Virus record (IMG/VR): IMGVR_UViG_3300047408_000067
Coordinates: 1 to 64,000 of that record
Source of the DNA: a virus
Direction: 5' to 3' (one strand)
DNA length: 64,000 nucleotides
Shown: in pieces, positions 54,348 through 61,497 of the stretch
How positions within the stretch are numbered: position 1 is the stretch's first letter
How the letters are laid out: the number at the start of each line of letters is the position of its first letter
Translations under genes and position numbers: made by a program
Notes under the pieces: generated by a model
What the model was told of the DNA's origin: nothing
The model's input: only the letters and a program-made list of their open reading frames with translations
The model's database searches: none

Positions 54348-54791
54348 GTGGCAAAGAAAAGTACGACAGCGACCGCTAATCGCAAGGTGGCGGTTGCAGA
54401 GGAAGAGGACGACGAGGAAGAGGAAGTAGTAGTAGTCTCGGCAAAGAAGAAGACTGCTGCTCCCGTAGCCAAGTCGGCCACCAATGGCAAGGCGACCACC
54501 AAGGCCGCTGTCACTAAGAAGGCCGCCAAGAGCAACGATGAAGAGGGTGCTTACGCCCCCAATGCCAACAGTATGCGTGATTTCATCATGCGTTCTATGA
54601 GGCGGGGCGGCACGTCTACTGAAATCAAAAAGCGTGCGGCACGGTTTGCTGAGAAGAAGGGCGTGGACGAGCTGTCCGACATCAAGGCGTACAAGAACTT
54701 TGACGTCGCGTTCTTCGCCAAGTTTCTCGAGACCAAGGGCTTCGACGTGAGGATCGACGAGGAAGCGGACAGCTATCTACTTACCACCTGA
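54348..54791 (+). CDS. Acid/base-linker protein with folded C-terminus
   Basis: 147 residues from GTG 54348 (GAGGAGAATCGAA). N-terminal acidic block EEEDDEEEEVVVVSAKKKTA with Lys/Ala repeats (ATTKAAVTKKAAK); a C-terminal domain SMRDFIMRSMRRGGTSTEIK ... KNFDVAFFAKFLETKGFDVR. Similar linker to 26765-27778. A GTG at 54282, 6 bases after the -10, would extend it by 22 hydrophobic residues. Possible DNA architectural protein. Confidence 0.6.
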   Translation: MAKKSTTATANRKVAVAEEEDDEEEEVVVVSAKKKTAAPVAKSATNGKATTKAAVTKKAAKSNDEEGAYAPNANSMRDFIMRSMRRGGTSTEIKKRAARFAEKKGVDELSDIKAYKNFDVAFFAKFLETKGFDVRIDEEADSYLLTT

Positions 54792-54809
54792 TTTCAGGGC
54801 TGTTATAGT
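54781..54809 (+). promoter_or_regulatory. Promoter of small RNA A
   Basis: Plus strand TTACCA, 17 bp, TATAGT. Confidence 0.6.
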
Positions 54810-54815
54810 GTGGAT

Positions 54816-54940
54816 CTAAGGAGGTCCCATCTGGCAGGGACGATAGGCTTTTGCGCAACGAAACGGAATCTTGTCGCTGGCCTGCCAGCATCCTTTGATA
54901 CCAACATCCCCGTTGGTGATTGCCAACGGGGTTTTGTTTT
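54816..54940 (+). ncRNA. Candidate small RNA A, about 125 nt
   Basis: Predicted start near 54816 behind a promoter, end at a terminator. No good start codon follows the perfect SD-like UAAGGAGGU at 54817-54825, and CTGGCAGG/CCTGCCAG pairs over 50 bases. It may be a ribosome-decoy or regulatory RNA. Confidence 0.5.
54908..54940 (+). terminator. Rho-independent terminator of RNA A
   Basis: 9-bp stem CCCCGTTGG/CCAACGGGG, loop TGATTG, then TTTTGTTTT. Its 3' half doubles as the -35 of the next promoter. Confidence 0.85.
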
Positions 54941-54948
54941 GCTATAGT
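54920..54948 (+). promoter_or_regulatory. Promoter of small RNA B
   Basis: TTGCCA, 17 bp, TATAGT, one of the best matches to the consensus; overlaps the upstream terminator. Confidence 0.8.
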
Positions 54949-54953
54949 ATTGG

Positions 54954-55013
54954 GTGCTAGCAGGCGAATACTTTCTCTTCGCCGGGACGACATTCGCCTG
55001 CTAGCACTTTTTT
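54954..55013 (+). ncRNA. Candidate 60-nt hairpin RNA B
   Basis: The predicted start falls at the base of a perfect 16-bp stem (54954-54969 with 54992-55007), loop of 22 nt, followed by six T at 55008-55013. The transcript would be only this hairpin, or a leader/attenuator of the peptide gene that follows. Confidence 0.6.
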
Positions 55014-55031
55014 GTCAGGAAGGAGGATGGT

Positions 55032-55169
55032 ATGTTCGAGGACCCGAAAGCACCAGATCCAAGGCCGGAGCCGCAGCCGCAGCCAGGACAAGAGCCTCGC
55101 CCGCGTCCAGATCCAAGGCCAGAGCCTGCACCAACGCCGGAGCCACAACCAGCTCCGCCTCCGCACTGA
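55032..55169 (+). CDS. 45-residue Pro/Arg/Glu-rich peptide
   Basis: MFEDPKAPDPRPEPQPQPGQ with PEP/PRP repeats to the end. AAGGAGGATGGT precedes the ATG. Situated between the RNA B hairpin and a terminator, so the region is a self-contained unit. Unrecognised; intrinsically disordered. Confidence 0.5.
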   Translation: MFEDPKAPDPRPEPQPQPGQEPRPRPDPRPEPAPTPEPQPAPPPH

Positions 55170-55192
55170 TCCGGTCACCCACCGGAAAAGAA

Positions 55193-55232
55193 CCCCGTGA
55201 TATGGGGCGGTCCCGTCACGGGGTTTCTTTTT
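55193..55232 (+). terminator. Rho-independent terminator
   Basis: CCCCGTGA/TCACGGGG stem with 15-base loop, then TTTCTTTTT. Confidence 0.85.
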
Positions 55233-55250
55233 GTCCTTTTTTCTGGGCAT

Positions 55251-55316
55251 GGAAAGACCCCCTACTCCTCGTTGCTAGCGGCGGGCAAGCACCGCAACGG
55301 TTTCAGGGGTCTTTCC
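55251..55316. repeat. Nested inverted repeat between convergent units
   Basis: Outer 11-bp stem GGAAAGACCCC/GGGGTCTTTCC, inner CGTTGC/GCAACG and a GCGG/CCGC tip. No T-run on either strand. Could be an RNA element, recombination site or packaging site. Confidence 0.5.
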
Positions 55317-55347
55317 TCCCCGCCGTGGCATACGGGGATCTAGAGGG

Positions 55348-55503
55348 TTAGGTTAGAGCAGCCAACACATAGAATGCTAGGCCAGCCCAACCCAGAGCGT
55401 GTCCGTAGGAGTGATCCCAGTTTGGTCGCCATGACCAAGATGCCATTGCCGCCAGCACCAGCAGTACGAGTGATACAACGAGAACGATTTGATGTAGAGC
55501 CAT
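55348..55503 (-). CDS. Two-span membrane protein, holin-like
   Basis: 51 residues: MALHQIVLVVSLVLLVLAAM, then a polar Trp/Arg loop and WAGLAFYVLAALT: two spans with a short loop, the class II/III holin layout. Its ATG overlaps the stop of the peptidase gene (TGATG), tying the two together as a lysis pair. Confidence 0.65.
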   Translation of the reverse strand: MALHQIVLVVSLVLLVLAAMASWSWRPNWDHSYGHALGWAGLAFYVLAALT

Positions 55504-55931
55504 CAGGCCTCCAACCAGACTACGCTGAATGGACCTAGCCGCTGGAATTCCTCACGGCTAAGTGATTCCCATACTCCACGGTAGCCAGGTGCAGAATTGG
55601 CTAACCATAGATTGTTGCCATCCTGTCCCCGTATGGCAACCCAATGATACCAATTACCTCCCGACATCATGCCCGTTGTTTCGCCAGCTATGGCCCAGAC
55701 TGTTTCGAACGTCAACCATCCCTGGCTAGACACCTGGTCGTATTCTGCCAGTACCCGCCTTAGCTGCGAGCCACTACCATCCATCAAACCATACGTGGCA
55801 TTGATGTTTTCTGGATATCCGATCTGAGATACACACTGGTCTTCGGTAGCACGAGGATCCAATCCTGTGGCCCGAAGTACCCAAGCCAATGCACACGCCG
55901 AGCACGTCCAGTTGTTGTGCTGCGTCGGCAT
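55503..55931 (-). CDS. Papain-like cysteine peptidase (C39-like), candidate endolysin
   Basis: 142 residues. NNWTCSACALAWVLRATG places the catalytic Cys, NWYHWVAIRGQDGNNLWLAN gives His and Asn/Asp, as in C39-like and NlpC-neighbour peptidases; the final GVWESLSREEFQRLG is typical of such folds. Coupled to the holin-like gene and following baseplate and fibre genes, so an endolysin is likely; a virion peptidase is the alternative. Confidence 0.7.
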   Translation of the reverse strand: MPTQHNNWTCSACALAWVLRATGLDPRATEDQCVSQIGYPENINATYGLMDGSGSQLRRVLAEYDQVSSQGWLTFETVWAIAGETTGMMSGGNWYHWVAIRGQDGNNLWLANSAPGYRGVWESLSREEFQRLGPFSVVWLEA

Positions 55932-55951
55932 CGGAGTAAGTGGTTCCCAGA

Positions 55952-56155
55952 TTACCCTTTTGGGAGTGACTCCGCATCTGATTCAGTTAGCGGAGGGTCA
56001 GGCGTAATGGTACCCTGTAGGCCAGGGTCGAGAGCGTACAGAAAGGCCTCTACGGAGCCTTCCCCTACCCACTTGCCCTGTACTGCTGCTGCTAGTGCCG
56101 CAGTAAACAGAGACTGCTGTTGCTGTAACTGAGTGATCTCTGCGGACTCAGCCAT
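55952..56155 (-). CDS. Hypothetical helical protein, 67 aa
   Basis: MAESAEITQLQQQQSLFTAA, Gln-rich helix then a Pro-containing end. TAATG overlap with the previous gene. Unrecognised; small tail-assembly or lysis-region protein. Confidence 0.55.
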   Translation of the reverse strand: MAESAEITQLQQQQSLFTAALAAAVQGKWVGEGSVEAFLYALDPGLQGTITPDPPLTESDAESLPKG

Positions 56156-56454
56156 TAGACTGCTCCTTGTACGCCGTTCATTCGCACGGCCTCCGGTAAC
56201 TCCATGAACGGAGGTGGCTCATGAGTTGTGATTGTGATCTCGGTGGCATCCTCTTCGAACCTGATGCCAAAGTCTGGTGGCAGCTTCACATCCTGCTGGT
56301 CTGCCACGAAACTAACCAGATCGCGTACTTCCTTCTCGGCAGCCTTGGCGGCCTGAGTAGCTGCTTGGACGATTGCATTAGCCTCGTCCGACCTGCCTAC
56401 CGCGTAGGACAGCCTCTTTGCCGTCTTCAGGTTCAGTTTCAAAACGATTGTCAT
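56155..56454 (-). CDS. Hypothetical protein, 99 aa
   Basis: MTIVLKLNLKTAKRLSYAVG; helix QAATQAAKAAEKEVRDLVSF and a beta C-terminus. Located after the fibres. Unrecognised. Confidence 0.55.
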   Translation of the reverse strand: MTIVLKLNLKTAKRLSYAVGRSDEANAIVQAATQAAKAAEKEVRDLVSFVADQQDVKLPPDFGIRFEEDATEITITTHEPPPFMELPEAVRMNGVQGAV

Positions 56455-56463
56455 TTTGGCCTC

Positions 56464-57522
56464 CTAGTGCCATCGACCCGCTGTTGGTACGAAATAGAGA
56501 CCCACGAAAAACGTCAGGTCCCCAGAGCACCAATACGTGTTCGTTGAACTTACTTGGATATAGTCGCCTGCGTTCAGGTCGCGGTACTGAGCGAAAGCCC
56601 AATTTATACCTGTGTTCCGGTAATAGGCGATTGCGAGCGATGTACCACCCTGGTTTATTCCATTCAGGTAGGCACTACAGTACAGGGTCTGGTCGTCCGA
56701 GGTAGGTCCAATGTTTCCAGCAACACTCCAGTAGGCTACCCAACGACCTGGTCGGTCCGTATAGATCGCATTGCTTGTGGCCGTCGATCCGGTGAACGAC
56801 ATATGGACACCTTGGCTATATTGAATAGCCACTGGTGGATCCGGGACTTGAACACGATTGTATGCAGCTTCCCAACTTTCACCGTTGGGCCACACACGAC
56901 TTGGACCCCAGGCGCTATTGGCTCGTGCCTGCCACGTCTGCATCTGCGAGAGCATGTCGTTGTAGTAGCCGACGTAGGCATTGTAGTTCTGCTCCCACGT
57001 CGAACCATTGTTCCAGACACGACTTGGTCCCCAGTAGTAGTCTGCCTGTCCACGCCAATACTGAGCACTCTGGCTCCAGTAGACGGCATTGGCACCCTGC
57101 CCAGGATAACTGAAGCTGTAGCCCTGTGGGTCATGAGAATTCCGCCACTCGGTACCCCACATGGCGTTCCACTGCTGCGCGGTAGTAGACCAGAACTGTC
57201 CTGTGGCATACCCTGTTGGATGCGATGCGCCAAGACCACTGTTCGTCTGTCCAGCAGAGTTGTCCCTGGCGTTGGCAAACTCCGTGTTGTACATTGGCAC
57301 CCACTGTCCAGCAGTGGTACTCCATAACTGTCCACTTGCCCACCCCGTAGGATGCTGCCCCGTGGAGTTATCTCTGGCATTGGAGTACTCGGTGTTGTAC
57401 ATGGACTGCCATTCGCCAGACGTGGCCGACCATCTTTGCCCAGACGTCCATCCGATTGGATGCGAACCTGTACTGAGGTCGTTGGCTTGCGCGACCCAAT
57501 AGCCCAGATTCTGGTATGTCAT
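56464..57522 (-). CDS. Repeat-rich tail fibre/spike protein
   Basis: 352 residues from ATG 57522 (GGAGGGTGGT). Residues about 10-130 are three or four copies of a 33-residue Trp-rich repeat (GQHPTGWASGQLWSTTAGQW, GYATGQFWSTTAQQWNAMWG). A C-terminal beta domain (VAIQYSQGVHMSFTGSTATS) looks receptor- or trimer-forming. A flexible, WxxA-rich repeat arm is unusual and likely contacts the host surface. Confidence 0.65.
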   Translation of the reverse strand: MTYQNLGYWVAQANDLSTGSHPIGWTSGQRWSATSGEWQSMYNTEYSNARDNSTGQHPTGWASGQLWSTTAGQWVPMYNTEFANARDNSAGQTNSGLGASHPTGYATGQFWSTTAQQWNAMWGTEWRNSHDPQGYSFSYPGQGANAVYWSQSAQYWRGQADYYWGPSRVWNNGSTWEQNYNAYVGYYNDMLSQMQTWQARANSAWGPSRVWPNGESWEAAYNRVQVPDPPVAIQYSQGVHMSFTGSTATSNAIYTDRPGRWVAYWSVAGNIGPTSDDQTLYCSAYLNGINQGGTSLAIAYYRNTGINWAFAQYRDLNAGDYIQVSSTNTYWCSGDLTFFVGLYFVPTAGRWH

Positions 57523-58373
57523 ACCACCCTCCACTGGATGCCGTTGCTCTTGAAGGTAAAGGAGTCCGGGGATACCACCACGCCGTTCTGCACAGCACCA
57601 GTAGTCAGGTTAGCAGAGCCACCGATAATCGTGGTTCCTCCGGTAGCTGTACAGTTGATGGTACCTGCCTCAGCCGCAACGGTTATGGGGCGCTCAGTTA
57701 TTGTTGGGTCTGGAAGGATAAGTGCTTGTGGAGATGCCAGATAGCCGAAAAAGAACAGCTTGCCAGCAAGCATCACTGCTGTGATGTTAGGAGCGTTAGA
57801 GCGCAACGTGGTGTTGCGGAACATGCTCTCTGGGTCACTACCAGCGCTAGGGTGCAGGTAGGCCAGCGCAGTACCGCCAGATGGGGCCTCCAGAGCCACA
57901 CCAAACGCTGCGGAGCTACCCAACGTGCTACCTGCTGCTACAACGCTGGCATCCTGTGTGATGAGGTACTGAAGCCTGCTGATACCAGTGACTTTGGTAC
58001 GCACAAAACCTTCCATCGCCACACGTCCCACTGCTCCAGCGGCAATGTTTGCGACTACCACACCAACAAAGGGACCAGCCGCTCCTACAACTGGCAAGAC
58101 GAAGCTGCGGTCCGCGTTGGGATCCAACATCACCACATCGCCAGGTACTCTGGCAGCACCAGAGTTATTGACCATGTCCTGGCTCAACCCGCCAGTAAGT
58201 GTGATGGTGTTGAAACTCCAGCTTCCTGTGATGACCTCGTTGAAGTCAAAGAAAGTGGAGCGATCACTCAACCCAGAGTTGAATCTGGTGGTATCCCGCA
58301 CACCAGCATTAGGTGTTGGGTCATCATCAGTGACCTCGGGAAGCAAGAATCCGTGTCGTACTGTTGTCTGCAT
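57519..58373 (-). CDS. Tail fibre/baseplate accessory protein
   Basis: 284 residues, MQTTVRHGFLLPEVTDDDPT. Ala/Gly/Thr-rich beta structure (GAVGRVAMEGFVRTKVTGIS) typical of fibre proteins. ATGA overlap with the next fibre. No domain assigned with confidence. Confidence 0.6.
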   Translation of the reverse strand: MQTTVRHGFLLPEVTDDDPTPNAGVRDTTRFNSGLSDRSTFFDFNEVITGSWSFNTITLTGGLSQDMVNNSGAARVPGDVVMLDPNADRSFVLPVVGAAGPFVGVVVANIAAGAVGRVAMEGFVRTKVTGISRLQYLITQDASVVAAGSTLGSSAAFGVALEAPSGGTALAYLHPSAGSDPESMFRNTTLRSNAPNITAVMLAGKLFFFGYLASPQALILPDPTITERPITVAAEAGTINCTATGGTTIIGGSANLTTGAVQNGVVVSPDSFTFKSNGIQWRVV

Positions 58374-59027
58374 CTATTGAAACCTCAGATCTGCCCAGGA
58401 TACGTTACCGATGTCTGCCCAGGTGTTGTTCCACATATTGCTTGCGTCACCGTGCCAGGTCACTTCGCTATAGGTGATGGTGTAACCCAGATGCGATGGC
58501 TTGATGCGCTTCACCATCAGATCAATATTCGTCTGTACGTTAGGTGGAAAACCCTTTGGCTTGAGGATACGGATTTCGAAGCTGTAGCGCCTTAGATCAG
58601 CAGGTGGCAGATCGAACTTTTCAACGATTACAATCTCATCGGCGTAGTTAGCGATCTGAGAGTGTATGTATGCAGGTGTAGGGGTTGCCGTGGACTGCAT
58701 CCTAGCCAAGATACCAGCCCTGCGTTCTGGCAATGTCAGTGTGTTATCAGCAGGCGCACTGAACATCTCTTCCCAGAGCGTCATTGCCTGTTCGTTGGCA
58801 GTACGCACAAACCATGCCGAATGCATCGGTTCTAAGTTAGCAGTAAGGGTCTGGTTGAGCGCTGCCTGGATTTCACCATCACGCATGAAGCGTGTGAAGC
58901 GATCAATGGGGTCAAACTCAAACCCCACTGCCATGAGGAACTGCTGCATGAAGTCGTCTTCTTCCCAGTATGTGGGAAGATTCTCCATGAGGATTTCTCC
59001 CCATCCGTAGAACTGGTCTTCTCTCAT
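58374..59027 (-). CDS. Tail protein, DUF2313/YmfQ-like
   Basis: 217 residues. LTLPERRAGILARMQSTATP TPAYIHSQIANYADE is the diagnostic DUF2313 stretch found in XkdU/gpI-type tail proteins directly after baseplate J. It helps attach fibres at the baseplate. Confidence 0.75.
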   Translation of the reverse strand: MREDQFYGWGEILMENLPTYWEEDDFMQQFLMAVGFEFDPIDRFTRFMRDGEIQAALNQTLTANLEPMHSAWFVRTANEQAMTLWEEMFSAPADNTLTLPERRAGILARMQSTATPTPAYIHSQIANYADEIVIVEKFDLPPADLRRYSFEIRILKPKGFPPNVQTNIDLMVKRIKPSHLGYTITYSEVTWHGDASNMWNNTWADIGNVSWADLRFQ

Positions 59028-60670
59028 ACAGCCGTTACCGTCCCTGCCACTGGTTTTTCCGTACCTGTTACTGTGACATCCGCAGTGCTAAACGTCGATG
59101 CCCCTGCCCTGCGGATACCGTAGCCCGTCGAGTACATGTTGAAAGTATCGATACCCTTGATGCCTTCAAGCGCTGCTTGCTGGACACGATAGAATAGCAC
59201 AAATCCATCGTCGCCACCAACAGGCATTGCGTTGAGGTAATCGATGATAGCCTGTTTCACATCCTGCTGCACAGCCGCCAGACTGAAGCCATCCTGGACA
59301 GTAAGTGTGAATCGCGCCTCTACCAGTACCGCTACAGCAGCCTCTACCGTTACGTGCGCACCAATAGGTCTACGAGTCTCTATATAATCGTACACCTTGC
59401 TCACGGTAGCAGCATTCGAGATAGTGTTATCGGAGTTGATGATCACCACTTTGACGGTACCGTAGCCGTTCCACTCTTCGATCACACTAACCGCACCCAG
59501 GCTAGTACCAGGAGTCTCACGTGCCCAGATCTGATAGTCTGTGTCGTTACCGCCAGCAGACCTCTGGCGCACAGTAAGTAGGAATCGCGACAAGAACAAT
59601 CTGTCCGACTCCATATCTACGCCGTTGATTGCCGCTACGGGGTTGACCACGTGACTAACGAAAGCCACAGGTGTTGTCAGTCTGTTGATAGCTCCTGCCA
59701 GTACATTGCCCGCTTTTCCAGCTCTAGCTGCCTGTACTGCGACACCAGTGAAGATCCTGTAGGTGGACGTAGCGTCAGGAATACCACCAGTATCCCACTC
59801 TGCAACGTTTAGAACCTGAGCAGTGTTATTGATGACCTTCCGCCACTGCCCAATTCCCTTGCCCAGAGTAATCAAGACATAGTAATCTTTCCACTGGTCT
59901 ACTGTCCACGCCGCAGTATTGTCCGACAAGCTAGTTGTCGTAGCGCCAGATACCAGACCAGGAGAAGCAACTTTGAAGATAATAGGCGCAGTTTCCAAGC
60001 TGTTGAATACCAGAGGTCGGTCTCTAGTATTCGGTACAGCCGTAGTGCTGAAACCTATGGTGTTAGGGATCACAGTGTTGTTCGCAGCCGTGATCTCCAT
60101 CACTGTAGTTGCGAAACTGGCAGTGTTGCGCAGTACACCGTGCTCTTCAGCACGTAGGTCTAGTAGAGCTCCACCCATGAACTGCGCAAAGCCCTGTGGG
60201 AACAGATCATCCAGGCGCTTGTAGATCCGCTCAAACTCGGGAGACTGTGCAGCAGTCATATCCCAAGGAACTTGACCCTTACGCTTGTCGTATGGTAGCC
60301 CATTGGGTGCTATCCCAACGCGGTCCATAATGCGACTCTGGATGATGTCTGTTGTATTGTTTGTCTGGAACGGCCGTACTGGCAGGTTCACACTGATACG
60401 GAACGCACCATCTAGCTGTGCAACATCCTCACCACCATTATCAACCAGGACCGAGTAGAACCCGATCGGGACAGTGTTGGCGGGCACAGTTGCATGCAGC
60501 ATCTCGCTGGTCATCATTGCGATGTTCGACAGCGAGTATTCGATGGGCGGATCTTCTGGTATGATCAGTCTTGCGGTGGTGGTGGTGAGAAAACCAGACC
60601 CAGTAATCTCCAGCGTTGTGTCGGAGCCAACCTGAGTCAACGAAGGGGTTACTGTGTAGATGTTTGTCAC
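59024..60670 (-). CDS. Baseplate J-like protein with N-terminal IPT/TIG domain
   Basis: 548 residues. N-terminal beta sandwich (TPSLTQVGSDTTLEITGSGF LTTTTARL) is an IPT/TIG domain; the remainder follows BaseplateJ (SQSGGNDTDYQIWARETPGT, NSDNTISNAATVSKVYDYIE, TVEAAVAVLVEARFTLTVQD). It forms the baseplate wedge. Between the DUF2634- and DUF2313-like genes, the PBSX-like order S-T-U. Confidence 0.8.
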   Translation of the reverse strand: MTNIYTVTPSLTQVGSDTTLEITGSGFLTTTTARLIIPEDPPIEYSLSNIAMMTSEMLHATVPANTVPIGFYSVLVDNGGEDVAQLDGAFRISVNLPVRPFQTNNTTDIIQSRIMDRVGIAPNGLPYDKRKGQVPWDMTAAQSPEFERIYKRLDDLFPQGFAQFMGGALLDLRAEEHGVLRNTASFATTVMEITAANNTVIPNTIGFSTTAVPNTRDRPLVFNSLETAPIIFKVASPGLVSGATTTSLSDNTAAWTVDQWKDYYVLITLGKGIGQWRKVINNTAQVLNVAEWDTGGIPDATSTYRIFTGVAVQAARAGKAGNVLAGAINRLTTPVAFVSHVVNPVAAINGVDMESDRLFLSRFLLTVRQRSAGGNDTDYQIWARETPGTSLGAVSVIEEWNGYGTVKVVIINSDNTISNAATVSKVYDYIETRRPIGAHVTVEAAVAVLVEARFTLTVQDGFSLAAVQQDVKQAIIDYLNAMPVGGDDGFVLFYRVQQAALEGIKGIDTFNMYSTGYGIRRAGASTFSTADVTVTGTEKPVAGTVTAV

Positions 60671-61134
60671 CGAACTGTCCTTGCGAAACTGAATTCTTTC
60701 TCGTGGCCCGAAACGGACACCACACGGAAAGTGATGTACAGTGTGTCGCCTCGGACAATCGCATTGAACTGGTCTATTGCGCGTATCAGGTCAATAGGTG
60801 CCAATGCCTCCCGCACGTATGTTTCGGAGATACTTTGGATAGCCAGGTCGCTCAAGTTGCGCCCAATGATGACCCAGAAGTCCGAGCCAAAGTTCCTGTC
60901 GTAGGCAGCATACGTCAGACGCTCAGTTACGAGCGACTTGACTATAAGCTGCTCCAAGGTCATAGCAGGGTTGGCAAGCACAAATTCGCCCGCGTTGTTG
61001 AACACCAGGAGCTGGCCTCCAGGTACGTCAAAGTTCAACATTGGTGCTGCGCCCCATGTAGGTTGGGTACCAGGGTCTACGACGTCTACAGTAAACGCTG
61101 GATCCTCAAACCTTGGTACGGTAGTTACTGGCAT
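60667..61134 (-). CDS. Baseplate protein, DUF2634/XkdS-like
   Basis: 155 residues. GEFVLANPAMTLEQLIVKSL VTERLTYAAYDRNFG matches DUF2634 (TeR ... Y ... YG). Wedge component that pairs with baseplate J. Confidence 0.75.
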   Translation of the reverse strand: MPVTTVPRFEDPAFTVDVVDPGTQPTWGAAPMLNFDVPGGQLLVFNNAGEFVLANPAMTLEQLIVKSLVTERLTYAAYDRNFGSDFWVIIGRNLSDLAIQSISETYVREALAPIDLIRAIDQFNAIVRGDTLYITFRVVSVSGHEKEFSFARTVR

Positions 61135-61472
61135 TAGACCCTCGTGTGCATCTCCACAAGCCCGTTGACGTTGGATCTCTCGGCAGCACTGAAGATGGCA
61201 TCAATGAAATCGAGCAGGTTGCGGTCAACCATACCCCATGCCATTGCTTCGATCTTCTGCCTCAGGTGGTCGTAGTCTGCATCCTCCAGTTCGAGAGTGT
61301 CGGTGCTCGCATCCAGTTTGTCAAGGATGCGAATACCTCTACGCAGTTCGTCGATGTGTACCCCGCGCTGAGGATCTAGTGGCTGACGAATGACAGTGCG
61401 GATAGCATCACTGTAGTCGATGCCTGCTGCACCCTCCGACGCTTCAATTACGCGCAATGGAATCTGTTTCAT
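61134..61472 (-). CDS. Baseplate-region hypothetical protein, 112 aa
   Basis: MKQIPLRVIEASEGAAGIDY, acidic helices; 3' end overlaps the next gene. Similar position to XkdR-like or small wedge proteins, but no family seen. Confidence 0.55.
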   Translation of the reverse strand: MKQIPLRVIEASEGAAGIDYSDAIRTVIRQPLDPQRGVHIDELRRGIRILDKLDASTDTLELEDADYDHLRQKIEAMAWGMVDRNLLDFIDAIFSAAERSNVNGLVEMHTRV

Positions 61473-61497
61473 TGGATTCTCCTAATTATTTGTAGAC

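Noticed and set aside
55251-55316. Nested hairpin as a bidirectional terminator
   Set aside because: No U-run on either strand after the stem.
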